Assembly (NCBI GenBank): GCA_963662965.1 | Contig: OY759970.1 | Span: 4,526,001-4,590,000, forward strand | Reading direction: 5' to 3' | DNA length: 64,000 nt | Source: DTWD01 sp963662965 | GTDB lineage: Bacteria > Acidobacteriota > Vicinamibacteria > Vicinamibacterales > UBA8438 | Shown: positions 38,106 through 47,440 of the stretch, piece by piece | Layout of the letters: each line of letters begins with the position of its first letter | How positions within the stretch are numbered: position 1 is the stretch's first letter | Translations under genes and position numbers: made by a program | The notes under the pieces: generated by a model | Seen by the model: only the letters and a program-made list of their open reading frames with translations | What the model was told of the DNA's origin: nothing | Database searches by the model: none

Positions 38106-38990
38106 GTGCAGCCACGACAACGTCCCTACCACTTGTGCCGTGTCGCTGCTGGTGCCGTGCTCCTCTCGACAATGGCCTGTGCCTCCCCGCAGACCCCAGT
38201 GGCGACCGTGACCCTCGGGCTCGATCGCACCAGCGTTCCGCTGGGGGCACCGCTCGAATTGAGCGTGCGGTTCGACGTGACACCCGATCTCGATCCGCTC
38301 ACGGAAGATTACCGAGTCTTGTTGCACGTCCTCGATACCGACGAAGAGCTCCTCTGGACCGAAGACCACGACCCGCCGATGCCGACATCGCAGTGGCAGC
38401 CTGGGCAAACGGTCGAATACACACGTCGGGTCAGGATCCCGATGTATCCCTATATTGGAGAAGCGCTTATCGCCATCGGGCTCTATTCGCCGTCGTCGGG
38501 GGCGCGTGTGCCGCTCGCCGGAGACGACCTCGGCCAGCATACCTATCGCGTGGGGTCGTTCCGGCTCGAACCGCAGCCGGAGAGCAGCTTCCTCGTGTAC
38601 GACGAGGGGTGGCACCAGGCGGAGTTTGATGGCGATGGCCGCAACGATTGGCGATGGACGACCGGACGCGCCATCCTGTCGTTCCGCAATCCGATGAGCG
38701 ACGCGCGCTTCGTCCTCAAGCTCGAGGGGCGGCCCGACAGGTTCGAGACCCCGCAGCGACTGGCGCTCGTCATCGGCGACCGGATACTCCACGAGCAGCT
38801 GCTGGAGTCCAGCGATGCATTCTATCTCGAGCAGGACATCGCCGCTGCGGATCTCGGCACCGATGAAGTGGTTCGGCTCGAGATTCTCGTCGACCAAACC
38901 TTCTCGCCAGCCTCGAGTGGCGGGGCAAGCGAGGATACGCGTGAGCTCGGCGTGCGGGTCTTTTACGCCTATTTCGAGCCGCGCTCCTAG
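38106..38990 (+). CDS. Predicted lipoprotein of unknown function
   Basis: Product of 294 residues starting at GTG 38106 with a lipoprotein signal (AAGAVLLSTMAC, lipid-bearing Cys near residue 25). The mature part is rich in beta-strand-like segments, e.g. VTLGLDRTSVPLGAPLELSV and RVRIPMYPYIGEALIAIGLY, and contains EFDGDGRNDWRWTTGRA, suggesting one or two Ig-like domains. I do not recognise the family. It is divergent from the microcompartment genes and precedes the transglycosylase gene by 81 bases. Confidence 0.7.
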   Translation: MQPRQRPYHLCRVAAGAVLLSTMACASPQTPVATVTLGLDRTSVPLGAPLELSVRFDVTPDLDPLTEDYRVLLHVLDTDEELLWTEDHDPPMPTSQWQPGQTVEYTRRVRIPMYPYIGEALIAIGLYSPSSGARVPLAGDDLGQHTYRVGSFRLEPQPESSFLVYDEGWHQAEFDGDGRNDWRWTTGRAILSFRNPMSDARFVLKLEGRPDRFETPQRLALVIGDRILHEQLLESSDAFYLEQDIAAADLGTDEVVRLEILVDQTFSPASSGGASEDTRELGVRVFYAYFEPRS

Positions 38991-39071
38991 CGCGCGGACT
39001 CCGATCTCCCTGCACGCACGGGCTTTCCCTCCGGTTTGTGCAGTCGCGTGCAGCTGTGCTAGGTTCCTCCG

Positions 39072-39737
39072 ATGCTTTTCGGACGACGCACGGCACAGTG
39101 GTGGTGTGTGCTGGCGCTTTTCCTCGTCGGGCGACCCGCGGCCGCTCCGCCGGCGGCCGAAATCGTCTTCTTTGCCAGCGGTCGAACGCTGCCGATCGCG
39201 GGCCATGCCGTCGAGGGCGGCACGGTCATCCTCTATTTGCGTGGCGGCGGGGAACTGGTCTGCGATCCGAAGCTCATCGAGCGGATCGTGGGTGACGCGG
39301 CGCCGGTCGTGGCGGTTGCGCCGACGCCCCTTCTCACGGCGAAGCTTCCGTCCAAGCCGTATGCGGAACTCGTCGAGAGCGCGTCCGAGCGTCACGGCGT
39401 CGATCCACGCCTCGTCTACGCGCTGATCGAGGTGGAGTCGGGGTATCGGCCGAACGCCGAATCACCAAAAGGGGCGATGGGACTCATGCAGCTGATGCCG
39501 TCCACCGTGCGTCGGTATGCCGTCGGCGACCCGTTCGACCCTGAAGGCAACATCGAAGCTGGCACCCGGCATCTGTCGACCCTCCTCGACGAGTTCGGGA
39601 CCAGGGGTGCATTGGCCGCCTACAATGCCGGCGAGGGATCGGTCAGACGATTCGACGGCATTCCCCCGTATCCCGAGACCTGGAAATACGTGAGCCGCGT
39701 CCTCGAGATCGTCGACGCCCAGGTCGTCGTTCGCTAG
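39072..39737 (+). CDS. Soluble lytic transglycosylase-like protein (SLT domain)
   Basis: Cleaves the MurNAc-GlcNAc bond of peptidoglycan with formation of 1,6-anhydroMurNAc. After a signal peptide (about 1-27), residues about 95-215 form the SLT domain: ALIEVESGYRPNAESPKGAMG with the catalytic Glu, GLMQLMPSTVRRYAV, NIEAGTRHLSTLLDEF and ALAAYNAGEGSVRRF. The region 30-80 may hold a small DUF4124-like domain. Full-length for the small SLT type. Its product could feed the MurNAc salvage genes near 52 kb (inference). Confidence 0.9.
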   Translation: MLFGRRTAQWWCVLALFLVGRPAAAPPAAEIVFFASGRTLPIAGHAVEGGTVILYLRGGGELVCDPKLIERIVGDAAPVVAVAPTPLLTAKLPSKPYAELVESASERHGVDPRLVYALIEVESGYRPNAESPKGAMGLMQLMPSTVRRYAVGDPFDPEGNIEAGTRHLSTLLDEFGTRGALAAYNAGEGSVRRFDGIPPYPETWKYVSRVLEIVDAQVVVR

Positions 39738-39916
39738 ACCCGCAAGGCGCCCCCCTCCTCTGGCACCCGTATTTGCAGGGCTTTTGTCCGATCCAGACCA
39801 GCGGCTGGTGTCGGCAGCGGTGCTATAATTTTTTGTAGCAGATCTACCGATAATCTATTGATTGATAAGGTGTTGCGGGTAGATGGCGGTTGTGAGGCCG
39901 CTCACCCGCGCTGGCC

Positions 39917-41121
39917 ATGGAATTCCGCTGCCGACTCGGGAGCGCCACCGGCGAGATTCGCGAGGGGGTCTACGCCGCGGACAGTGAGGCGCAGCTGCGT
40001 CACGATCTGGAGGAGAAGGGACTCTTCGTCCTCTCCCTCCAGCGGCGCGGCATCCTGGCCTGGAAAGGCCTCTCGCTCCCGTCGCGGCGCCGTCTAGGTT
40101 CCCGCGAGTTCATTGTCTTCAATCAGGAGCTTGCCGCGCTCCTCAAGGCGGGCATGCCGCTCGTGCAGTCGCTCGACATCCTCCGTCAACGTGTCGACCA
40201 CGCGGTCTTTAAATCGGTGCTCGATGATGTGCACGATCAGGTCCGGAGCGGCTCCGCCCTGTCCGAGGCGTTCGAATCCCACGGGGACCTGTTTCCAGGT
40301 GTCTACATCGCGTCGATCATGGCTGGCGAGAAGAGCGGCGGGCTCGAGGAAATGCTGCGTCGCTACGTCGCCTACGCCAAGATCGTGAGTGGGGTTCGAC
40401 GGAAGACGCTGTCGGCACTCATCTATCCGGCGATCCTCTTTACTCTGTCGACGCTCGTGGTGGCGATTATCGTGCTGCGGGTCGTCCCGGAGTTTGCCAG
40501 CTTCTACGACGGCATGGGCGCCTCCTTGCCATTGGCGACGCGCGGCCTGATGGCGGTCTCCTACGCCTTGCGGGAGTACTTTTGGGTCATCCTGCTTGCG
40601 CTGGCGGCCATCGGGACCGGGACGTGGAGCTGGACGCGCCAGCCCGGTCGGGGCGCGTGGTTGGATCGATGCCTGCTGCGTCTACCGGCGATCGGCGAGG
40701 TGGCCACGAAGTTCGGCACGTCTCAATTGGCGCGCACCCTCGCGACGTTGCTCGGCGGTGGCATCCCACTCGTGAGTGCACTCGACGTCGCGGCACGCTC
40801 GATTGGAAATCAGCACCTGTCGCGCCAACTGGCCACCATCTCGCAGGAGGTGCGCGAAGGACAGGCGCTGTCAACGTCGATGCGCGCGCGCAGCGTGTTT
40901 CCGTCGGTGGCCGTCAAGATGGTGGAAGTGGGGGAGTCGACGGGGGCAATGCAGGACATGCTCAATAACGTGGCCGATTTCTTCGACGAGGAGATCGAGA
41001 CGACCCTGGCACGCTTCATGACGCTGGTAGAGCCGCTCCTGCTCGTGGTCATGGGGATCGTCATTGCCGGCCTGCTGCTCTCGCTCTACTGGCCGCTGCT
41101 GCAGTTGGGAGCCATCGCGTC

Positions 41122-41125
<4 letters not shown>
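39917..41125 (+). CDS. pilC: Type IV pilus/type II secretion inner-membrane platform protein (PilC/GspF)
   Basis: Polytopic platform protein that couples the assembly ATPase to pilin insertion. The 402 residues contain two GspF repeats: FNQELAALLKAGMPLVQSLDIL (about 70-91) and FGTSQLARTLATLLGGGIPLVSALDV (about 270-295). Each is followed by membrane helices; ASIMAGEKSGGLEEML and MVEVGESTGAMQDML are the paired signatures. Start ATG 39917. First gene of pilC-pilB-pilM-pilN-pilO; its stop overlaps the pilB start (ATGA). A TATAAT at 39824-39829 lies upstream without a clear -35. Confidence 0.93.
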
Positions 41126-42796
<1,671 letters not shown>

Positions 42797-42804
<8 letters not shown>

Positions 42805-43780
42805 TCGGCTCCTCCGCTCGCTGTTGGCCTCGCCCGGACCGACCGTCGCCGTGACGATAGCCTCCGACCACCTGGCCGCCGTGCAGCTAGGGTGGTCGAA
42901 AAAAAGCTGGCCCGCGGTGACGGCGTACGCTCGCACGACGCTCGAGGACGGCGTGGTGACGCCGTCCGTCAACGGGGAGAATATCGATGACCCCGACCGC
43001 GTGGGACGTGCGCTACGGGAGGTGCTCGGTCGGTTGCCGCGGCGACCAACACGGGTGGCGCTGGTGCTCCCGGATAGCACGGCCAAGGTCTCGCTGGTCC
43101 GGTTCGACAAGGTGCCGGCACGGAAGGCCGACCTCGACCAACTGATTCGCTGGCAAGTGCACAAAGCCGCGCCGTTCCGCATAGAGGAGGCGCAAGTCGC
43201 CTACACCGCCGGCGCGAGAACCCCCGACGGCAAGCAGGAATACGTGGTGGTGCTGATTCGTCGCGATGTCGTCGAGCAATACGAGCAGGTCTGCACCGCG
43301 GCCGGGGCCCATGCCGGGTGTGTCGATCTCGCGAGCTTGAATCTCATTAATGCCGCGCTGGCCACGAGCACAGCGGAGGACGAAGAAAGTAGCGATTGGC
43401 TACTCGTGCACGTCGCGCCGGAGTACAGCACGATGGCGATTGTGCGTGGCCCGCATTTGATCTTTTGCCGGAATCGCCTGGTTGAAGGCGGCGGGAACCT
43501 CGTCGACCTCGTGCACCAGACCGCGATGTATTACGAAGACCGTCTTGGCGGCACCGGATTTTCACGCGCGGTGCTGGCCGGTCACAGTGCGATCGGGAGC
43601 ACCGAATTTGGACACGACGGGGTCCGGCGGACGCTCGAGGAACGACTCCAGACGGCGGTCGAGCCGCTCGGCGACCGGCTAGCCTCTCGCTTTGCACGGT
43701 CGACAGGGATTGACGTCGAACTGTTCGACGTGTTGGCCGCTCCTATTGGGATTCTGCTGCGGGACCGACACGCGCACTAA
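42797..43780 (+). CDS. pilM: PilM-like actin-fold pilus assembly protein
   Basis: Cytoplasmic actin-like protein that binds PilN at the membrane. The 327 residues follow the family loosely: TVAVTIASDHLAAVQLGW in place of the usual phosphate-1 loop, PRRPTRVALVLPDSTAKVSLVRFDKVP, RWQVHKAAPFRIEEA, and a DLASLNLINA phosphate-2 segment. The only start giving the N-terminus is TTG 42797, overlapping the pilB stop. Its own stop (43778-43780) directly abuts the R3 repeat that separates it from pilN. Confidence 0.85.
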
Positions 43781-43953
43781 GGAGCCCGCGGTGAAAGTCG
43801 CGCGTAGCACCGAGACCCCTGTAGATCTGAGGTCGCGCTCGGCCAGTGCAAGGCGAGACGAGGAAGAATACGGGGAGTATGCGACCGAGGAACAACGCAG
43901 GCAGGCCGGATGCATGGCCGGTCGAATGCAGCGTGACTTCCACCACGGGCTCC
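43781..43953. repeat. R3: 173-bp MITE-like element between pilM and pilN
   Basis: The left end (43781-43803) and right end (43931-43953) are 23-base inverted repeats with 20 matches, the outermost being GGAGCCCG. The interior contains ATACGGGGAGTAT and GGCCGGATGCATGGCCGG, both palindromic. It starts on the base after the pilM stop and ends 13 bases before pilN. It has no convincing coding frame. End fragments recur at 9275-9300, 47425-47440 and 52661-52673. Size and ends suit a non-autonomous miniature element; no target duplication is obvious. Confidence 0.7.
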
Positions 43954-43966
43954 TAGTCGGGCCATC

Positions 43967-44560
43967 ATGTTGACGACGAACCTGTCTACCCGTCCCTTCT
44001 ACAACGAACGCGCGGTTCATGTCGTCCTGACCATTCTCGGCCTTGGCGCGGTCGCGGTAATGGCGACCGGCACGGTCCGCCTCGTCGAACTCTCGCAGGC
44101 GAACACCGAGCTCACCGTCGTGGCGCAAGAGGCTGAGCGCGAAGCGACGCGGATCGCGGCGGAGATCGTGGTCCTCGAGCGCGATATCGGAGACGCCGAA
44201 ATCGAGGTGCTACGGGGAGCGGCGGAAGAAGCGAACCGCCTGATTGATCAGCGCGTCTTCTCATGGACCGAGTTTTTCAACATCATCGAGCGTACGTTGC
44301 CCGCCAACGTGATGTTGACGGCGGTCCGACCGAACCCGACGGATGACGGAACGTACCTGGAGCTCTCGGTGATGGGGAGGGGCGTCGCCGACATCGATGA
44401 GTTCATCGAACGCCTCGAAGCGACCGGTGCCTTCGTCGACGTGCTCGCACGTCAGGAGGAGTTGACCGACGACGGGATGTATCGCGCCCAGCTGTTCGGT
44501 CAACTGCTGTCGCTTGACGTGTCGGTTGAGACAGCCGCCGAGCCGCCCGCCGAGTCGTGA
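43967..44560 (+). CDS. pilN: PilN-like pilus assembly protein
   Basis: Bitopic inner-membrane protein of the alignment complex. The 197 residues begin with the conserved LTTNLSTRPFYNER (PilM-binding motif), then one membrane helix (about 20-41), a coiled coil rich in Glu and Ala (about 45-85), and a ferredoxin-like periplasmic domain (FSWTEFFNIIERTLPANVMLT). ATG 43967; the ribosome site is weak, perhaps because repeat R3 occupies the upstream bases. Confidence 0.9.
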   Translation: MLTTNLSTRPFYNERAVHVVLTILGLGAVAVMATGTVRLVELSQANTELTVVAQEAEREATRIAAEIVVLERDIGDAEIEVLRGAAEEANRLIDQRVFSWTEFFNIIERTLPANVMLTAVRPNPTDDGTYLELSVMGRGVADIDEFIERLEATGAFVDVLARQEELTDDGMYRAQLFGQLLSLDVSVETAAEPPAES

Positions 44561-44567
44561 AGTTGCG

Positions 44568-45170
44568 ATGGAAATGATCAAACGCGTGCTGGCGGAGAAG
44601 CGTCTGGCCGTAACGCTGGTCGTCGTGGGGCTCGGGATCGACGTCGGCTTGTACGGTCTCGCGGTCTACCCCTGGTCTCTCAAGGTAGCCAACGCCGAAA
44701 CCCGAGCCGCGGCCGCCGCGGTCGACCGGGAGGCGGCAATGCAAGCATTCGAGTACGCCCGTCAGACGCTTGATGGTAAAACGCAGGCCGACGACGAGCT
44801 GCGCAAGTTCTATCTCGAGATCCTGCCGCGTGATCTCGCTGGCGCCCGCGGCATTACGTTCGCTCGTCTGGCGGAGCTGGCTTCCGCGAACAGCCTCGTG
44901 ATGGAGCGTCGCAGTGCCTCGCCCGATCGCGACGAGGAGAGTCGGCTGGCACGACTCCGAATCACGATGTTGCTCAAAGGCGACTACCGCGACATGCGGC
45001 GCTTTATCTACGAGCTCGAGACGGCACCCGAGTTCATTGTGATCGAGGAAGTTGTGCTGAGTCAGGGTGATGGAACGGACGAGGCCGAGGTGCTCAATCT
45101 TGGCCTCGCGACGTATTTCTGGTCTGAGGACATCGACGGCGGAGCCGAGGCCGAAGACGATGCCCTCTAG
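44568..45170 (+). CDS. pilO: PilO-like pilus assembly protein
   Basis: Partner of PilN in the periplasmic alignment complex; 200 residues. MEMIKRVLAEKRL leads to a membrane helix (about 14-34, LAVTLVVVGLGIDVGLYGLAVYP) and a coiled coil, then a compact domain containing LLKGDYRDMRRFIYELETAPEFIVIEEV, the typical PilO core. ATG 44568 is preferred; ATG 44574 is possible. No secretin or PilP gene follows, unlike most pilMNOPQ operons. Confidence 0.88.
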   Translation: MEMIKRVLAEKRLAVTLVVVGLGIDVGLYGLAVYPWSLKVANAETRAAAAAVDREAAMQAFEYARQTLDGKTQADDELRKFYLEILPRDLAGARGITFARLAELASANSLVMERRSASPDRDEESRLARLRITMLLKGDYRDMRRFIYELETAPEFIVIEEVVLSQGDGTDEAEVLNLGLATYFWSEDIDGGAEAEDDAL

Positions 45171-45267
45171 TCCAGCCGCGATCGAGGGGGCGCCACTCGC
45201 GCTCTCATTCCGGTCGGCGACCATCACGGCACGATAAGCCGGCGCGCGGTATCATCGAAGGAACACG

Positions 45268-45789
45268 ATGAAGGCAAGCGTTCTGAAGGCGGCGTCTCCG
45301 CGGCCGGGGCGGTTGGCCTCGCGGCGTAGCCACCGCGGCTACTCCTTCGTCGAGCTGCTCGTCGTCAGTGTCATCCTGCTCATCCTCGCGTCGGCCATCG
45401 CCCCGCTCTCCAAGGTCACGGTTCAACGGCAGCGAGAGACTGAGCTCCGGCGCTCGCTTCGGGAGATGCGGCTGGCGATCGATGGCTACAAGGACGCCGT
45501 CGACCTGGGGGTGATCGGCGGCACCGTCGTGCGGGCGGGAAGCGACGGTTACCCGCCGGATCTGGAGATCTTGGTCGACGGCGTCGAGGTGCTCAACGAT
45601 GCCACCGGTCGCAAACTGAGATTTCTCAGACGAATCCCGATTGACCCGATGACCAAGAGCACCGATTGGGGATTGCGGTCCTATCAAGACGACGTTGACC
45701 ACACGACGTGGGGCGGTGACAACGTGTACGACGTCTATACGAAGTTCCGGGGCACGGCACTCGACGGCACGCCGTATCGCGAGTGGTGA
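45268..45789 (+). CDS. Type II secretion/type IV pilin-like protein (GspG-like pseudopilin)
   Basis: Pseudopilin of 173 residues. A basic leader (MKASVLKAASPRPGRLASRRSHR) ends at the prepilin peptidase site RG|YSFVELLV, followed by the hydrophobic helix with Glu at mature position 5. The C-terminal part (IPIDPMTKSTDWGLRSYQDD, DNVYDVYTKFRGTALDGTPYREW) matches the GspG-type calcium-loop region. The leader is long for the class. The next pseudopilin gene starts just after its stop. Confidence 0.88.
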   Translation: MKASVLKAASPRPGRLASRRSHRGYSFVELLVVSVILLILASAIAPLSKVTVQRQRETELRRSLREMRLAIDGYKDAVDLGVIGGTVVRAGSDGYPPDLEILVDGVEVLNDATGRKLRFLRRIPIDPMTKSTDWGLRSYQDDVDHTTWGGDNVYDVYTKFRGTALDGTPYREW

Positions 45790-45791
45790 CC

Positions 45792-46187
45792 ATGCGACGG
45801 TGGCGAGCCGAGGGGGGATGGACGCTGATTGAGCTGACGATCGTCATCTCGTTGATCACCGTGCTATCGGCCATTGCGCTGGTTGGCTACGGGAGCGCCA
45901 TCACCCACTCGAGGGAAGCAGTCCTCAAGGAAGACCTCTTTCGGATGCGTGACGCGATCGACCAGTACTATGCCGACCGGGGGGAGTATCCCGCGGGTCT
46001 CGCGTCGCTCGTGTCGGACGGCTACCTCCGCTCGGTTCCGGACGATCCGTTCACCAATTCGCCCGCCACCTGGTCGCCGGTGCTCGCCGACATGGATCCG
46101 GCCAACCCGATGTTGCAGGGCATCTTCGACGTGAAGAGCGGGTCCGACCAGCTCGCTCTCGACGGCTCGCCGTACGCGGAGTGGTAG
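45792..46187 (+). CDS. Second GspG-like pseudopilin
   Basis: Product of 131 residues with a short leader (MRRWRAEG) and processing site EG|GWTLIELTIVISL, then RDAIDQYYADRGEYPAGLASLVSDGYLRSVPDDPFT, the GspG signature, and a Ca-loop end (GSDQLALDGSPYAEW) that parallels the upstream gene (ALDGTPYREW), suggesting duplication. ATG 45792 is taken as start; GTG 45783 would overlap the preceding gene. Likely co-transcribed with the pil genes. Confidence 0.88.
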   Translation: MRRWRAEGGWTLIELTIVISLITVLSAIALVGYGSAITHSREAVLKEDLFRMRDAIDQYYADRGEYPAGLASLVSDGYLRSVPDDPFTNSPATWSPVLADMDPANPMLQGIFDVKSGSDQLALDGSPYAEW

Positions 46188-46227
46188 CCCTAAAGCCCCA
46201 CCGAACAGCGACCGACGACGCTATAAG

Positions 46228-46539
46228 ATGCGTTCTTTTCTGCGCACGCTGGCGCTGGTCGTGGTCTGCGTCGCGTGCGCTTCGGTGCCGCTGGTGGCGC
46301 CGACGCAGTCCACCCTGACGTTGTTCGTCGCGGACACGACGATCGCCAACGGCGAGTCGACCATGGTCACGGCCACCGTGAGCGAGCAAGGAGGGACGCC
46401 GGTCCACAACGGCACCGTCGTGACGTTCTCGGCGACGCTGGGGACGGTGCATCCGTCCGAAGTACCGACCGACACAGTCAGGGCGTCCGATTCGCTTCGC
46501 GGGAGCGGTCAGGCCACCGCAATCGTCACGGCGAGTTAG
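46228..46539 (+). CDS. Short exported Ig-like (Big-1 type) protein, probably truncated
   Basis: A signal peptide (MRSFLRTLALVVVCVACASVPL) followed by one partial bacterial Ig-like domain: TLTLFVADTTIANGESTMVTATV... NGTVVTFSATLGTV... GSGQATAIVTAS, then TAG. The domain stops where the last strand would continue, and relatives in pilus clusters usually carry longer Ig or cohesin-like regions, so the 103-residue product looks like a stub. It stands between pseudopilin genes of the same direction. Confidence 0.6.
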   Translation: MRSFLRTLALVVVCVACASVPLVAPTQSTLTLFVADTTIANGESTMVTATVSEQGGTPVHNGTVVTFSATLGTVHPSEVPTDTVRASDSLRGSGQATAIVTAS

Positions 46540-46624
46540 CCGGCAAACCGGCACCGCGGGCGTGCAAACGGGTCGCCAACGCGGCTGTGCTAGCATCGAA
46601 GACAGTTCCTTTCGCGTGGTCGGA

Positions 46625-47440
46625 ATGATGGTCTGCCGTATGTGCAAGCCTGGCCGAACCGATGAAGCGGGATTCGCGATGGCGGCGCTGCTGGTGAGCC
46701 TCGCCATCATGAGTCTCATGATGGCGATGGCGCTACCGGTCTGGCATCATGCCGCGAAGCGCGAGCGTGAGGCCGAGCTCATCTTCCGAGGGGAGCAATA
46801 CGCGCGGGCGGTTGAGCTCTGGCAGCGCCAGCGTCCGGGCGCGGCTCCGCCCGACATCGACACGTTGGTCGATCAGCGCTTCCTCCGCAAGAAGTACCTC
46901 GATCCGATGACCGAAGACGGCGAGTTCCAGCTCGTCCTGCAGTCGCAGATGGGGGCGGTGCCAGGTGAAGGAGCGGCGACCGCGGCCTCGCCGGGGCAAC
47001 TCACCGGCCAGTCGTCACCCGGAGGCCTGCCCCCCCGTGGAATAGGCAGTATGGGCGGCCTGGCGGTCGGCGGCCTTGGCACACGTGACCTCGGCCAGCG
47101 GAGTGGCCAACTGGGTCGGTCAACTTCTGGCGGCCCCGGCGGCGTGGCGGGAGGTATTGTCGGCGTGGTCAGCAAGAGCGAAGAGACCTCCATGGCGTTG
47201 TACAACGGCCGATCGAAGTACAACGAATGGGCGTTTGTCTACACGCCAGACGTCCAGGCCGGTGCGGCCCCCGAACCGGCAGCCCCGGGCGCGCTAGGCC
47301 AGCCAGGACTGGGTGCGGGCGGTGGGTTTGGCCAACCCGGTTCGGGCCAGCGACCGCGTGGGTCTGGCGGCGGCACACCGTCGAGAACGGGACGGCTAGG
47401 AGCCCGACGGGCTCCTAGCCGTCTCACCACGGGCTCCTAG
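46625..47440 (+). CDS. Large prepilin-like protein with Gly/Pro-rich tail
   Basis: A 271-residue type II secretion-type protein. ATG 46625 (or 46628) gives a leader with two Cys, then DEAG|FAMAALLVSLAIMSLMMAMALPVW, a class III signal in which Met replaces the usual Thr/Val region and Glu5 is absent. The block EREAELIFRGEQYARAVELWQR and LVDQRFLRKKYLDPMTEDGEF is shared with pseudopilins of related clusters. Residues from about 120 are low-complexity Gly, Pro, Gln and Ser. The last 16 codons and the stop come from repeat DNA (see 47391-47440). Confidence 0.8.
   Translation: MMVCRMCKPGRTDEAGFAMAALLVSLAIMSLMMAMALPVWHHAAKREREAELIFRGEQYARAVELWQRQRPGAAPPDIDTLVDQRFLRKKYLDPMTEDGEFQLVLQSQMGAVPGEGAATAASPGQLTGQSSPGGLPPRGIGSMGGLAVGGLGTRDLGQRSGQLGRSTSGGPGGVAGGIVGVVSKSEETSMALYNGRSKYNEWAFVYTPDVQAGAAPEPAAPGALGQPGLGAGGGFGQPGSGQRPRGSGGGTPSRTGRLGARRAPSRLTTGS
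47391..47440. terminator. Near-perfect palindrome plus R3 end between convergent genes
   Basis: GACGGCTAGGAGCCCG (47391-47406) and its exact reverse complement (47408-47423) flank a single A, giving arms of 16 bp. Directly after comes CACCACGGGCTCCTAG (47425-47440), identical to 43941-43956 in R3. It overlaps the ends of both the prepilin-like gene (+) and the symporter gene (-), supplying both stop codons. A bidirectional transcription terminator is plausible, though no T run follows. Confidence 0.55.

Noticed and set aside
39738..39916. Sigma-54 promoter before pilC
   Set aside because: A TGG and a later TGC exist, but GG and GC are about 15 bases apart instead of 12. Only an isolated TATAAT (39824-39829) remains, without a -35 box.
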